Assembly (NCBI GenBank): GCA_963844325.1
Contig: CAWJNV010000002.1
Coordinates: 6,200,001-6,264,000 of the forward strand
DNA length: 64,000 nucleotides
Direction: 5' to 3'
DNA from: CADCTQ01 sp963844325
GTDB taxonomy: Bacteria > Bacteroidota > Bacteroidia > Cytophagales > 172606-1
In this document: piece by piece, positions 9,501-16,181 of the stretch
Layout of the letters: the number at the start of each line of letters is the position of its first letter
How positions within the stretch are numbered: position 1 is the stretch's first letter
Notes under the pieces: model-generated
Seen by the model: the letters and a program-made list of their open reading frames with translations, nothing else
Database searches by the model: none
Told to the model about the DNA's origin: nothing
Translations under genes and position numbers: made by a program

Positions 9501-9815
9501 CGTGGACTCGTTGCCGGGTACCGACACGGAGTACCCCCCGTTGGCATCGGTGATGGCGCCGGTGGTGGTGCCTTTTACCAGTACGTTGGCGCCCGGTATG
9601 CCCCCGCCGTCCAGCTTCGAGGTTACTTTGCCGGTCACCGTGCGCGACTGCGCCAGGGCCGCTGCGCTGGTTGCCAGCAAAAAGGCGACCAGGCACGCCG
9701 TGTTGCACAGCCGCAAAAACACCCGGCGGACACGTTCCGGGTTTGCTGGGACTTTACCGCGAACGGATGTTTCTTCCGCCGGCTGTCCCTTCTGGGAGGT
9801 GTAGAGATGCATCAT
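6579..9815 (-). CDS. SusC/RagA TonB-linked outer-membrane transporter
   Basis: This protein of about 1078 aa has a long N-terminal leader with a signal segment near residues 36-55 (CLVAFLLATSAAALAQ). A carboxypeptidase-regulatory-like beta-sandwich follows (GKVTSKLDGGGIPGANVLVK and GYSVSVPGNES), then the TonB-dependent plug (SLDEVVVIGYGTQNKSDLTG) with the typical SGRPGG and LYVVDGVQ signature. The remainder is a 22-strand barrel with the usual NxNL-rich repeats. It moves the substrate captured by the SusD partner into the periplasm using TonB energy. The double-Met start at 9815/9812 leaves a rather long basic region before the hydrophobic segment, so a later start is possible. No ECF sigma/anti-sigma pair is adjacent. 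Confidence 0.95.
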   Translation of the reverse strand: MMHLYTSQKGQPAEETSVRGKVPANPERVRRVFLRLCNTACLVAFLLATSAAALAQSRTVTGKVTSKLDGGGIPGANVLVKGTTTGAITDANGGYSVSVPGNESTLVFSFIGYATQEVLVGERSTIDVQMADVENSLDEVVVIGYGTQNKSDLTGSVSSVKAAQLQERPAASLNQALAGRLAGVQVNSNSGRPGGRANVRIRGFSSINSSNNPLYVVDGVQLPMSNQDQASQAIDYINPNDIVSVEVLKDASSTAIYGSRGANGVILITTRRGKSGDGQITYAADFSVPTVGPNFPRRLNAREFLAVEDLAYRNMEKYDPVNWQLGRYVSRDPALARTDPRLFDANGNPLYDTDWLKEATQNRVSQNHQLGFTGGNERNTFSVSLGYRNDQGLIKTSYLKRYSGRFTFDSQIKKWLKIGGTLSYTNQGENLVDQSDQVARSIVEDFPFMPVRYEDGTYADNRHYPNAEGRFNVVHRLEQTKYIMNTQTVLGSFFTNITFAKGLEMKTVLGTNVITQERNEYSGRTLNLTQQGIAATRNRKETFWSLENYLTYNKRLGDIHEIQGLLGISWQQTNFFRIAGLVESFSTDYFNFNNMGAGSTNPRVESNATAHALNSYFARFNYILLDKYLFTLTGRTDGASKFGTNNKYAVFPSAALAWRISEEPFLKNNRVISNLKLRTSYGLAGNSEIPPYTSLSLLRSNYAAVINDARVGGTGLNRLANPDLRWERTAQSDVGLELGLFNNRISVEADLYYRKTTDMLLDAPVPRTSGYPNIRKNIGSMENKGLELSLNATPVQAGKFTWNTNFNIAMNRNKILSLASPADIFGVGGPNFTNPTNIIRVGQPAGSFWGLVRLGTWSEAERDEAAKFVSYRAGRTILPGDIKYLDVNGDYAITDADRMIIGNGSPKGLGGFSNTFKYGGLELTVELQYSYGNDILDMTLHSSEDRQALANSYATVLDGWTPDNQNTMIAEVRDTRAGYVTNVDTHWIKDGSFIRGRNLLVGYNIPQALYSRLKLSNLRVYGSVQNFFLLTDDEVNGDPETTPTGGYANDENNVFSQGMNWHSYPRPTIFLVGVNIAL

Positions 9816-9905
9816 AAGGAAGTAGAGTGATTAATGGGTCAGGTTGAAAAGAAAAACGGCAGGCTATTGGGGACGATTGCAACAAAATATAATTTTTCTA
9901 ATACA

Positions 9906-9943
9906 AAATAGAATTTGGCGTCTGCAATAAATACAATTTGGCG
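9906..9943 (-). promoter_or_regulatory. direct repeat upstream of susC, possible operator
   Basis: Two near-identical 15-mers, AAATAGAATTTGGCG (9906-9920) and AAATACAATTTGGCG (9929-9943), lie 23 bp apart, 90-130 bp upstream of the SusC start in a markedly AT-rich patch. On the minus strand each contains a TATTT(T)G-like element. They could be a regulator's half-sites or duplicated promoter elements. The plus-strand phosphotransferase gene lies on the other side, so either gene could be the target. Confidence 0.4.
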
Positions 9944-10123
9944 GTGGACTGCAAAAATTGAAGCAAAAATTTGTATTATTTTTTTGTGCTCATCCCCTAA
10001 CATTGCGGGTGAGGCGCATCAGAAACGGATTTTCGCTCAATTGCTGCCAGCATACGCGTAAGACCCGGTGTTACCTGCCGCCCGGGCGTCGAATCGCCTT
10101 CCCTTATTCTTTCCCGTACGCTC

Positions 10124-11182
10124 ATGCAACACGAACCGCAACCCGTCCGCCCCGGCGAAGAACTGCCCCTCCCGGCCCTTCAGGCTTACCTGGAAAATCG
10201 CCTGGGCCACGCCGGGCCGCTGTCGGTGCGCCAGTTTCCGGGCGGCTACTCCAACCTCACCTACCTGCTGCGCGCGGGCGACCACGAATACGTGCTGCGC
10301 CGGCCACCGGCGGGGGCCAACGTGAAGTCGGGCCACGACATGGAACGGGAATTCAACGTGCTGTCGGCCATTCGCCCGCAGTACGCCCGGGTGCCCCGCC
10401 CGGTCCTCTACTGCGGCGACGCCTCGGTGGTCGGGGCGCCTTTCTACCTGATGGAACGGGTGGAAGGGCTCATCCTCCGCGGCGCCCGGCCGGAAGGGCT
10501 GGCGGCCGACGGCCCGACCATGCGGCGTCTGTCGGAAGCCCTGGTGGACAACCTGGCGGAGATTCACGCGCTGGACGCGACGCGGCCGGAGGTGGCGGCG
10601 CTGGGCCGCCCGGGGGGCTACGTGGGGCGGCAGGTGGAAGGCTGGACCAAACGCTACCACCACACCCGTACGGATGACCTCCCCGAGATGGACCGGGTGG
10701 CGGAATGGTTGGCCCGCAACCTGCCGCCGGAACGGTACGTGGGCCTGGTCCACAACGACTACAAGTACGACAACGTGGTGTTTGCCCCCGGCCCCGGGGA
10801 AATCCGGGCGGTGCTCGACTGGGAAATGGCGACGGTGGGCGACCCGCTGATGGACCTGGGCACCACGCTGGGCTACTGGGCCGAACCGGGTGATCCCGCC
10901 CCCCTGCGCGGCTTCGGCCCCACCACCCTGCCCGGCAACCTCACGCGCCGCGAAGTGGCCGACCGGTACGCCCAACGCACCGGCCGCGACCTGGGCGATG
11001 TCGTTTTCTACTACGCCTTCGGCCTGTTCAAGATCGGCGTCATCGTGCAGCAGATTTACTACCGCTACCGCCAGGGCCTCACCCAAGACCCCCGCTTCGC
11101 CGGCCTGGTCCACGTGCTCCGCGCCTGCGCCGCCCAGGCCGACGGGGCCATTGCCTCCGGCAAGCTGGGGGAGCACCCTTAA
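10124..11182 (+). CDS. ACAD10/11-type phosphotransferase (APH fold)
   Basis: This is a 352-aa aminoglycoside-phosphotransferase-fold protein. The N-lobe has a Gly-rich loop (GGYSNLTYLLRAG, about residues 41-53) and the Lys-equivalent region YVLRRPP. The C-lobe has the Brenner-type catalytic loop VHNDYKYDNVVF near residue 210 and the metal-binding LDWEMATVGDPLMDLG. This subfamily is the kinase-like partner of ACAD10/11 acyl-CoA dehydrogenases and is thought to phosphorylate hydroxyacyl-CoA before elimination. Such genes normally sit next to, or are fused with, the dehydrogenase. Here the dehydrogenase is 5.4 kb away on the same strand. The ATG at 10124 is the first good start after a long non-coding stretch. 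Confidence 0.85.
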   Translation: MQHEPQPVRPGEELPLPALQAYLENRLGHAGPLSVRQFPGGYSNLTYLLRAGDHEYVLRRPPAGANVKSGHDMEREFNVLSAIRPQYARVPRPVLYCGDASVVGAPFYLMERVEGLILRGARPEGLAADGPTMRRLSEALVDNLAEIHALDATRPEVAALGRPGGYVGRQVEGWTKRYHHTRTDDLPEMDRVAEWLARNLPPERYVGLVHNDYKYDNVVFAPGPGEIRAVLDWEMATVGDPLMDLGTTLGYWAEPGDPAPLRGFGPTTLPGNLTRREVADRYAQRTGRDLGDVVFYYAFGLFKIGVIVQQIYYRYRQGLTQDPRFAGLVHVLRACAAQADGAIASGKLGEHP

Positions 11183-11186
11183 ACTT

Positions 11187-11268
11187 CATCATTCGAAATT
11201 CCTTGTTCATCATTCATTATTAAAAAATTAAATATCCAATGACGAACAAGGAATTTCGAATGACGAAG
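11187..11268. repeat. intergenic inverted repeat around GAAATTCCTTGTTC
   Basis: The left arm (cttcatcattcgaaattcc then ttgttcatcattc) and the right arm (aatgacgaacaaggaatttc then gaatgacgaag) pair over about 30 bp around an AT-rich loop. It lies between convergent genes and may terminate both. A degenerate cousin occurs at about 18676-18730. Confidence 0.7.
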
Positions 11269-11289
11269 TAAAGTACCACTGACCGATAC

Positions 11290-12261
11290 CTATTTCAGCC
11301 AACTCTCCGCGTCGGTCAGTTTGTTGGGCACCGACGGGCTGTACACGGCGTAGTTGAAGCCCGGTTGCAGGGCAAAGGCCCCGTATTCACCCGCCTTGTT
11401 GAGGGCCACGAAGCCGATCTGGATGTCGCGATAGGTGGGGAATTTCTTGGTAATGCGTTCGATGGCCTGCCGGCAGGCTTCTTTGGGCGGCTTGCCCTGC
11501 CGCATCAGTTCCACCACCAGGAAGCTGCCCACCGTCCGCATGACGGCTTCGCCCAGGCCCGTAGCCGTGGCGGCGCCCACCTCGTTGTCCACGTAGAGCC
11601 CCGCCCCGATGATGGGCGAGTCGCCGACGCGGCCGTGCATCTTGTAAGCCAGGCCGCTGGTGGTGCAGGCCCCCGACAGGTTGCCGGCCGCATCGAGGGC
11701 CACCATGCCGATGGTATCGTGGTTCTCGGCGTTGATCCTGGGCGCGTACCTGGCCGTTTTCAGCCATTCCTTCCAGGCCTTTTCGGCCTCGGGCGTGAGC
11801 AGGTTCTGCTTCTTGAAGCCTTTGGAGAGGGCAAACTGCAAGGCCCCCTCTCCCACCAGCATCACGTGCGGCGTGTCTTCCATCACCCGGCGGGCCACCG
11901 AGATCGGGTGCAGAATGTGTTCGAGGCCCGCCACCGCCCCGCAGTTGCCCCGTTCGTCCATGATGCAGGCATCCAGCGTTACCCGGCCGTCGCGGTCGGG
12001 CAGGCCGCCGTAGCCCACGCTGTTCACCTTGGGATCGGCTTCGGTCACCTTCACGCCGGCCTCCACGGCGTCCAGCGCCTTGCCGTTTTTACTGAGCACG
12101 GCCCAGGCGGCGGCGTTGGCCGGCACGCCGTGGTCCCAGGTAGAGATCACCACCGGGCCGGCGGCCTGGGTGGCAACCGGGGCAGGCTGGGCCCGGCCAA
12201 CGCGGGTCAGCAGCAGGGAACTCAGCGCCGAAAGACGCAGGAAGTCACGACGTTTTTTCAT
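11290..12261 (-). CDS. N4-(beta-N-acetylglucosaminyl)-L-asparaginase
   Basis: This 323-aa Ntn-hydrolase starts at the ATG at 12261. The longer open frame to 13020 is antisense to cutC and not real. An exported N-terminus contains KKRRDFLRLSALSSLLL, a Tat-like twin-Arg signal. The autoprocessing site is NHDTIGMVALD (about residue 179), where the Thr becomes the N-terminal nucleophile. It is followed by the conserved GRVGDSPIIGAGLY and GAATATGLGE segments of glycosylasparaginase. The enzyme cleaves GlcNAc from asparagine during glycoprotein breakdown. It is divergent from cutC with a 93-bp shared promoter region. Length is typical of bacterial family members. Confidence 0.92.
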   Translation of the reverse strand: MKKRRDFLRLSALSSLLLTRVGRAQPAPVATQAAGPVVISTWDHGVPANAAAWAVLSKNGKALDAVEAGVKVTEADPKVNSVGYGGLPDRDGRVTLDACIMDERGNCGAVAGLEHILHPISVARRVMEDTPHVMLVGEGALQFALSKGFKKQNLLTPEAEKAWKEWLKTARYAPRINAENHDTIGMVALDAAGNLSGACTTSGLAYKMHGRVGDSPIIGAGLYVDNEVGAATATGLGEAVMRTVGSFLVVELMRQGKPPKEACRQAIERITKKFPTYRDIQIGFVALNKAGEYGAFALQPGFNYAVYSPSVPNKLTDAESWLK

Positions 12262-12354
12262 GGGCGGGGCAAACGGTTGGAAGTTTGGTGGGCAAAAAGC
12301 ACGCGGCTGCGTAATTTTAGCGGAATATTGGAAATTATCCGCGCGAAACAAAAC

Positions 12355-13131
12355 ATGCACACCCACCGGCCCCTCATCGAAATCTGCGTAAACTCCGTCG
12401 AATCGGCCCTGCGGGCCCAGCAGGGCGGCGCCGACCGCGTAGAACTCTGCGAAAATCTCTTCGAAGGCGGCACTACGCCCAGCGCCGGCAGCATCTCCGT
12501 GGCCCGGCGGCACCTGACTACCGCCGGCCTGATGGTGATGGTGAGGCCCCGGGGCGGCGACTTCCTGTACTCGGACGTAGAATTCGAAATCATGCGGCAG
12601 GACGTACGGATGGCCCGGGAACTGGGCGCCGACGGCATTGTGCTGGGCCTGCTCACCCCCGACGGCCACGTGGACGGGCCCCGCACCGCCGAACTGGTCG
12701 GATTGGCGGGGCCGCTGCCGGTCACCTTCCACCGCGCCTTCGACATGGCCGCCGACCCCTTCCGGGCCCTGGAAGACCTCGCGGGGCTGGGCGTCACCCG
12801 CCTCCTTACGTCGGGCCGCGAACGGTCGGCCTTCGAAGGCGCCGCCCTCATTGCGCAACTGGTGCGGCAGTCGGCCGGACGCCTCATCATTTTGCCCGGC
12901 GGCGGCATCCACGAACGGAACGCGGCGGCGGTGCTGGCCCAGACCGGGGCCACGGAAATCCACCTCTCGGCCAACACCCGCCAGGCCGGCGGCATGACCT
13001 ACCGCAATCCGGCCCTGCACCTGGGCGCCGCCCTCTACCCCCCCGAGTACGAAATCACCCTCACGGATGCGGGCAAGGTGAATGCAGTGCGACGGTCAGT
13101 TGAGAAGCGAGAAGCGAGAAGCGAGGAGTGA
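12355..13131 (+). CDS. cutC: CutC-family protein
   Basis: This is a 258-aa TIM-barrel protein. Diagnostic segments are EICVNSVESALRAQQGGADR, RVELCENLFEGGTTPS, the phosphate-loop-like MVRPRGGDFLYS, VTFHRAFDM and ILPGGGI. CutC was described as a copper-homeostasis protein, but its chemistry is unresolved. The ATG at 12355 begins directly before the first barrel strand. A TAATTTTA box lies about 40 bp upstream. The last ten or so residues (EKREARSEE) are encoded by the left arm of a dispersed repeat, so the C-terminus has probably been extended by repeat insertion. Confidence 0.93.
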   Translation: MHTHRPLIEICVNSVESALRAQQGGADRVELCENLFEGGTTPSAGSISVARRHLTTAGLMVMVRPRGGDFLYSDVEFEIMRQDVRMARELGADGIVLGLLTPDGHVDGPRTAELVGLAGPLPVTFHRAFDMAADPFRALEDLAGLGVTRLLTSGRERSAFEGAALIAQLVRQSAGRLIILPGGGIHERNAAAVLAQTGATEIHLSANTRQAGGMTYRNPALHLGAALYPPEYEITLTDAGKVNAVRRSVEKREARSEE

Positions 13132-13214
13132 GAAGAAGGGGCACGGACTTCTCCGGTTATCACGGCAAAGTGCGTGTCCATTCTTCTCGCTTCTCACTCC
13201 TCGCTTCTCGCTCC
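13102..13214. repeat. inverted repeat, GAGAAGCGAGAAGC family
   Basis: The left arm (13102-13139, repeated gagaagcga units) and the right arm (13181-13214, ttctcgcttctcactcc then tcgcttctcgctcc) enclose a centre, ggggcacggactt...cacggcaaagtgcgtgt, that is nearly identical to the copy at 40946-41057. It separates convergent cutC and the YihY gene and overlaps the 3' end of cutC. Confidence 0.8.
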
Positions 13215-13222
13215 TGTTCTCC

Positions 13223-14143
13223 CTATTTCTCCACCATCCTGATCTCGTACGCCTCGGCGAAGGGTTTGACGAGAAAGGGAAGCCGGGCGTATTCGGCGTA
13301 GGCTTTGGTGAAGGCCGCCCCGTAGTAGAGGATGAAGGAAGAATAGAAGATGAACAGCAGGAGCAGGATCACCGAGCCGGCCGCCCCGTAGATGGAATTG
13401 ATGTTGCTGTTGACCAGCAACTGGCGCAGAATGAACTTGCCCAGCGAAAACAGTACGGCCGTGAGCCCGGCCCCGAACCAGATGGCCCGCCAGGCCACCC
13501 AGGCGTCGGGCAGGTACCGGAACAGCACCGCGAACCACACAGCAATGATGCCCAGCGTCAGCACCTGGTTCAGCACCAGGAGCAGGAACACGTCGTACTC
13601 GGGTGCACTTTTCTGGAGCCACCCCCAGGCAAACGCCAGGAACACGTCCGACACCAGCGCCGCCACCACCAGCGAGCCGCTGATCAGGATCAGCAGCAGG
13701 GCCGTGAACCGGTGCCGCAGGTGGGCCAGGGCCCGCTGTCCCTCCTTCACCTGCACGTTCCAGAGCTGGTTGATGGAACGCTGCACCACGATGAACAGCG
13801 TGGTGGCAATGAAGATCATGAAAAGAAATCCAACCACGGTGTAGACCCAGTGCCACACCAGTTCCTCCATGTTGTTGAACACCAGCCGCACCTGCCGGGT
13901 GGCGCCTTCCCCCACCACGTCGCGGATCTCCTTGAAAATCTCCCCGCTGATGATTTCTTTGTTGAACACGATGCCCAGCGCGTTGACGGCCACCAGCAGG
14001 ATGGCCGGCAGGGAAAAGATCGTGAAAAAGGCCGTGGCAGCCCCCAGGCGCAGGGGATCATTGTAATTGAGTTCTTTGTACGCCATCACGAACACCTGCC
14101 GGAACGAACGGCCCGGGGGTGCATCCAACGTTTTGATCCGCAT
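13223..14143 (-). CDS. YihY/BrkB-family inner-membrane protein
   Basis: This 306-aa protein has about six hydrophobic helices (including AATAFFTIFSLPAILLVAV near residue 35, then WVYTVVGFLFMIFIATTLF, ALLLILISGSLVVAALV and VILLLLFIFYSSFILYYGAA). The YihY/BrkB signature lies in the first helix region and in the C-terminal SSFILYYGAAFTKAYAE. It is an inner-membrane protein of uncertain transport function and is not an RNase, despite old annotations. It starts at the ATG at 14143, a little upstream of the first helix as usual for the family. Confidence 0.88.
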   Translation of the reverse strand: MRIKTLDAPPGRSFRQVFVMAYKELNYNDPLRLGAATAFFTIFSLPAILLVAVNALGIVFNKEIISGEIFKEIRDVVGEGATRQVRLVFNNMEELVWHWVYTVVGFLFMIFIATTLFIVVQRSINQLWNVQVKEGQRALAHLRHRFTALLLILISGSLVVAALVSDVFLAFAWGWLQKSAPEYDVFLLLVLNQVLTLGIIAVWFAVLFRYLPDAWVAWRAIWFGAGLTAVLFSLGKFILRQLLVNSNINSIYGAAGSVILLLLFIFYSSFILYYGAAFTKAYAEYARLPFLVKPFAEAYEIRMVEK

Positions 14144-14286
14144 ATCTGTCTGCTATAAGTACGCAAGCCCTGCCCCGCAAAAAATAGGAAAAAACGGGGA
14201 ATGCAGGACGTTACCCACGACACAACAGGGATACACGGATTCCCGGTTCCCGGGTTCGGGCAAATGTGATGCATCGGGCCGCCGGC

Positions 14287-14877
14287 TCAAGGCCGGTACT
14301 GGTTGGCGCGGACGTTGCGGGCGGCCAGCGTCACGGTTTCTTCGATTCGTTTCTGGCGGGTTTCGGGCTTTTTGGCGTTCAGGAGCCACTCCAGGATGCC
14401 CCGCTTCACCGACCGCGGAAACGCCTCGAAATACTGCATGGCAACCGGGTTGGCCCGCAGGGCGGTTTCCAGGTCGGGGGGCAGGGTGAGGTTTTCCACG
14501 TCGTCGAGGGCGGTCCAGGTACCGCTCTGCCTGGCGGCTTCAATGACGGCCAGGCCGGCGGGGGCCATGCGTCCGGCGGCCAGCAGGACTTCCACTTTCC
14601 CTTTGTTCACGCGGCTCCACTTGCTGCGGGGGTTGCGCCGGGCAAAGAACTGGTAAAAGCTCTCCCCGTCCCGCTTGTTGCTTTTGCTGTCGATCCAGCC
14701 GAAGCAGAGGGCTTCGTCCACGGCTTCGGGGTAATACACGCTGCGGGTGCCGCTCTCCTTGCGGTAGATGATGAGCCACACGCTTTTGGCCGAATCGTGG
14801 TGCGCTTCCAGCCACTGCCGCCACGCCTCCCGGTCGCGGGCGTAAAACGCGGGCACGCCGTCTTTTTCCGTTTCCAT
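14287..14877 (-). CDS. YdeI/OmpD-associated family protein
   Basis: This 196-aa soluble protein has the family's N-terminal region (AFYARDREAWRQWLEAHH, SVWLIIYRK), the central EALCFGWIDSKSNKRD and the FARRNPRSKWSRVN motif, and the C-terminal GILEWLLNAKKPETRQKRI helix. YdeI-like proteins are widespread; some are linked to antimicrobial-peptide tolerance and their chemistry is unknown. An octamer repeat element begins 17 bp upstream of its ATG, so its promoter must lie within or beyond the repeat. Confidence 0.88.
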   Translation of the reverse strand: METEKDGVPAFYARDREAWRQWLEAHHDSAKSVWLIIYRKESGTRSVYYPEAVDEALCFGWIDSKSNKRDGESFYQFFARRNPRSKWSRVNKGKVEVLLAAGRMAPAGLAVIEAARQSGTWTALDDVENLTLPPDLETALRANPVAMQYFEAFPRSVKRGILEWLLNAKKPETRQKRIEETVTLAARNVRANQYRP

Positions 14878-14893
14878 GGTGTTGGAAGGTTAG

Positions 14894-15103
14894 ATGGCTG
14901 TATGGTTAAATGGTTGTATGGCTGTATGGTTGTATGGCTATATGGCTATATGGTTGTATGGCTATATGGTTGAAGGTTCACCACGGAAACAAGGATGTCA
15001 CGGAGTTTCACGGAGAAAAGATTTCGAACCGCAGTCTACCATACAACCATATAGCCATACAACCATATAGCCATACAACCATATAGCCATATAGCCATTC
15101 AAC
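14894..15103. repeat. composite octamer (ATGGYTRW) inverted-repeat element
   Basis: The left arm is ten head-to-tail 8-bp units of the form ATGG(C/T)T(G/A)(T/A) at 14894-14973. The right arm (15038-15103) holds the same units inverted. Between them lies a centre reading GAAGGTTCACCAC...CACGGAGTTTCACGGAG...ATTTCGAACCGCAGTC. The same arms plus centre occur in opposite orientation at 37735-37881. There is no spacer diversity, so this is not a CRISPR array. Confidence 0.85.
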
Positions 15104-15113
15104 CCTCTAACCC

Positions 15114-15992
15114 TTACTTCTTCCCCGCCAGGCCCTTCAGGTAGGCGATGCTTTGGGGCACCTGCACGTCCACCGAGGGGCTTTCGTCTTCGATGTAGAA
15201 GTACTCGATGGCCGTGTTGCGGGCGGCTTTCATCACGGCGGCAATGTCGATCTGGCCGGTGCCCAGGGCTACGTCGTTCTCTACCGGCGTGCCGCCCGAC
15301 AGGTCGCCCTTCACGCCTTTTTTGAGGTCCTTCACGTGCATGAGCTTAAACCGCTGCGGGTACTTTTTGAGCAGCTTCGCCGGGTCCTGGCCGGGGTGCG
15401 CCACCCAGAGAATGTCCATTTCGAAGCTTACAGCCGCCGGGTCGGTGTGCTGCACCAGGTAGTCGAACAGCGTGCCGTCGCCGTGGGGCTGGAATTCGAA
15501 GCCGTGGTTGTGGTAGCAGAACGTGAGGCCGTTGTCGCGCAGGGCTTTGCCGGCCCGGTTGAAGTCTTCCACCGTTTTTTTGGCCGTCTCCAGCGTAAAG
15601 TCCCCCTCGTGCGGAATCCAGGCCACGCGGACGTACCTGGCACCCAGGGTTTTGGCGTTCCGGACTACCTCGTCGGTTTTGTCGAGCACGTCGTTGTAGC
15701 CCGTGCCGAAAGAGGTACACACCATGCCCCGGGCGTCGAGCAGGGCCCGCAGTTCGGCCGCGGTCTTGCCGAACAGGTTCGAAAACTCGATGTTGGTAAT
15801 GCCCAGGGCCTTGATCTTGTCGAGCGTGGCGGGCACGTCCTGCTTGAAGCTTTCGCGGAACGTGTACGACACTACCCCAATCCGGTTGGGGAAGAGAGGC
15901 TCTTTGGATTTGGACTGGGCCGCGGCGGCAAGCGTGGTAAGCAGCAGCAGGGAGAGTAAAGCGGATAGTCGTCGAAGGGTAAGGTGCATCAT
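15114..15992 (-). CDS. secreted sugar phosphate isomerase/epimerase-like protein
   Basis: This 292-aa protein has a signal peptide (MMHLTLRRLSALLSLLLLTT then LAAAAQ). The remainder is a xylose-isomerase-like TIM barrel: GVVSYTFRESF, CYHNHGFEF (metal/substrate His and Glu), FEMDILWVAHPGQDP, LMHVKDLKKG and a closing FYIEDESPS. Such exported AP-endonuclease-2-fold proteins are common in Cytophagales, often beside sugar dehydrogenases, and may act on periplasmic sugars or cyclitols. Substrate is unknown. The adjacent plus-strand regulator is divergent, with 189 bp between them. Confidence 0.88.
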   Translation of the reverse strand: MMHLTLRRLSALLSLLLLTTLAAAAQSKSKEPLFPNRIGVVSYTFRESFKQDVPATLDKIKALGITNIEFSNLFGKTAAELRALLDARGMVCTSFGTGYNDVLDKTDEVVRNAKTLGARYVRVAWIPHEGDFTLETAKKTVEDFNRAGKALRDNGLTFCYHNHGFEFQPHGDGTLFDYLVQHTDPAAVSFEMDILWVAHPGQDPAKLLKKYPQRFKLMHVKDLKKGVKGDLSGGTPVENDVALGTGQIDIAAVMKAARNTAIEYFYIEDESPSVDVQVPQSIAYLKGLAGKK

Positions 15993-16181
15993 GGTTTGGG
16001 GAATGTGCGGGTTGCAATGGGTCGTCGGGGACGGGTCCGGCGGTAATATACCTAAATTTAGGTATTGACAATAGGAGGTGCATTCTGCAACTTGACTCTA
16101 CTTCGGTCTTCAAAAAACCACCCCCCTGCCGCAACGCGGAATGATTCCCCCTGCCACTTTTTATCTTCCCCATCCATCCGT

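Noticed and set aside
12262..13020. A 5' extension of the glycosylasparaginase frame
   Set aside because: It is antisense to cutC; the real start at 12261 directly precedes a Tat-like signal peptide.
14894..15103. CRISPR array
   Set aside because: The repeat unit is 8 bp with no spacers, arms are inverted and no cas genes are near.
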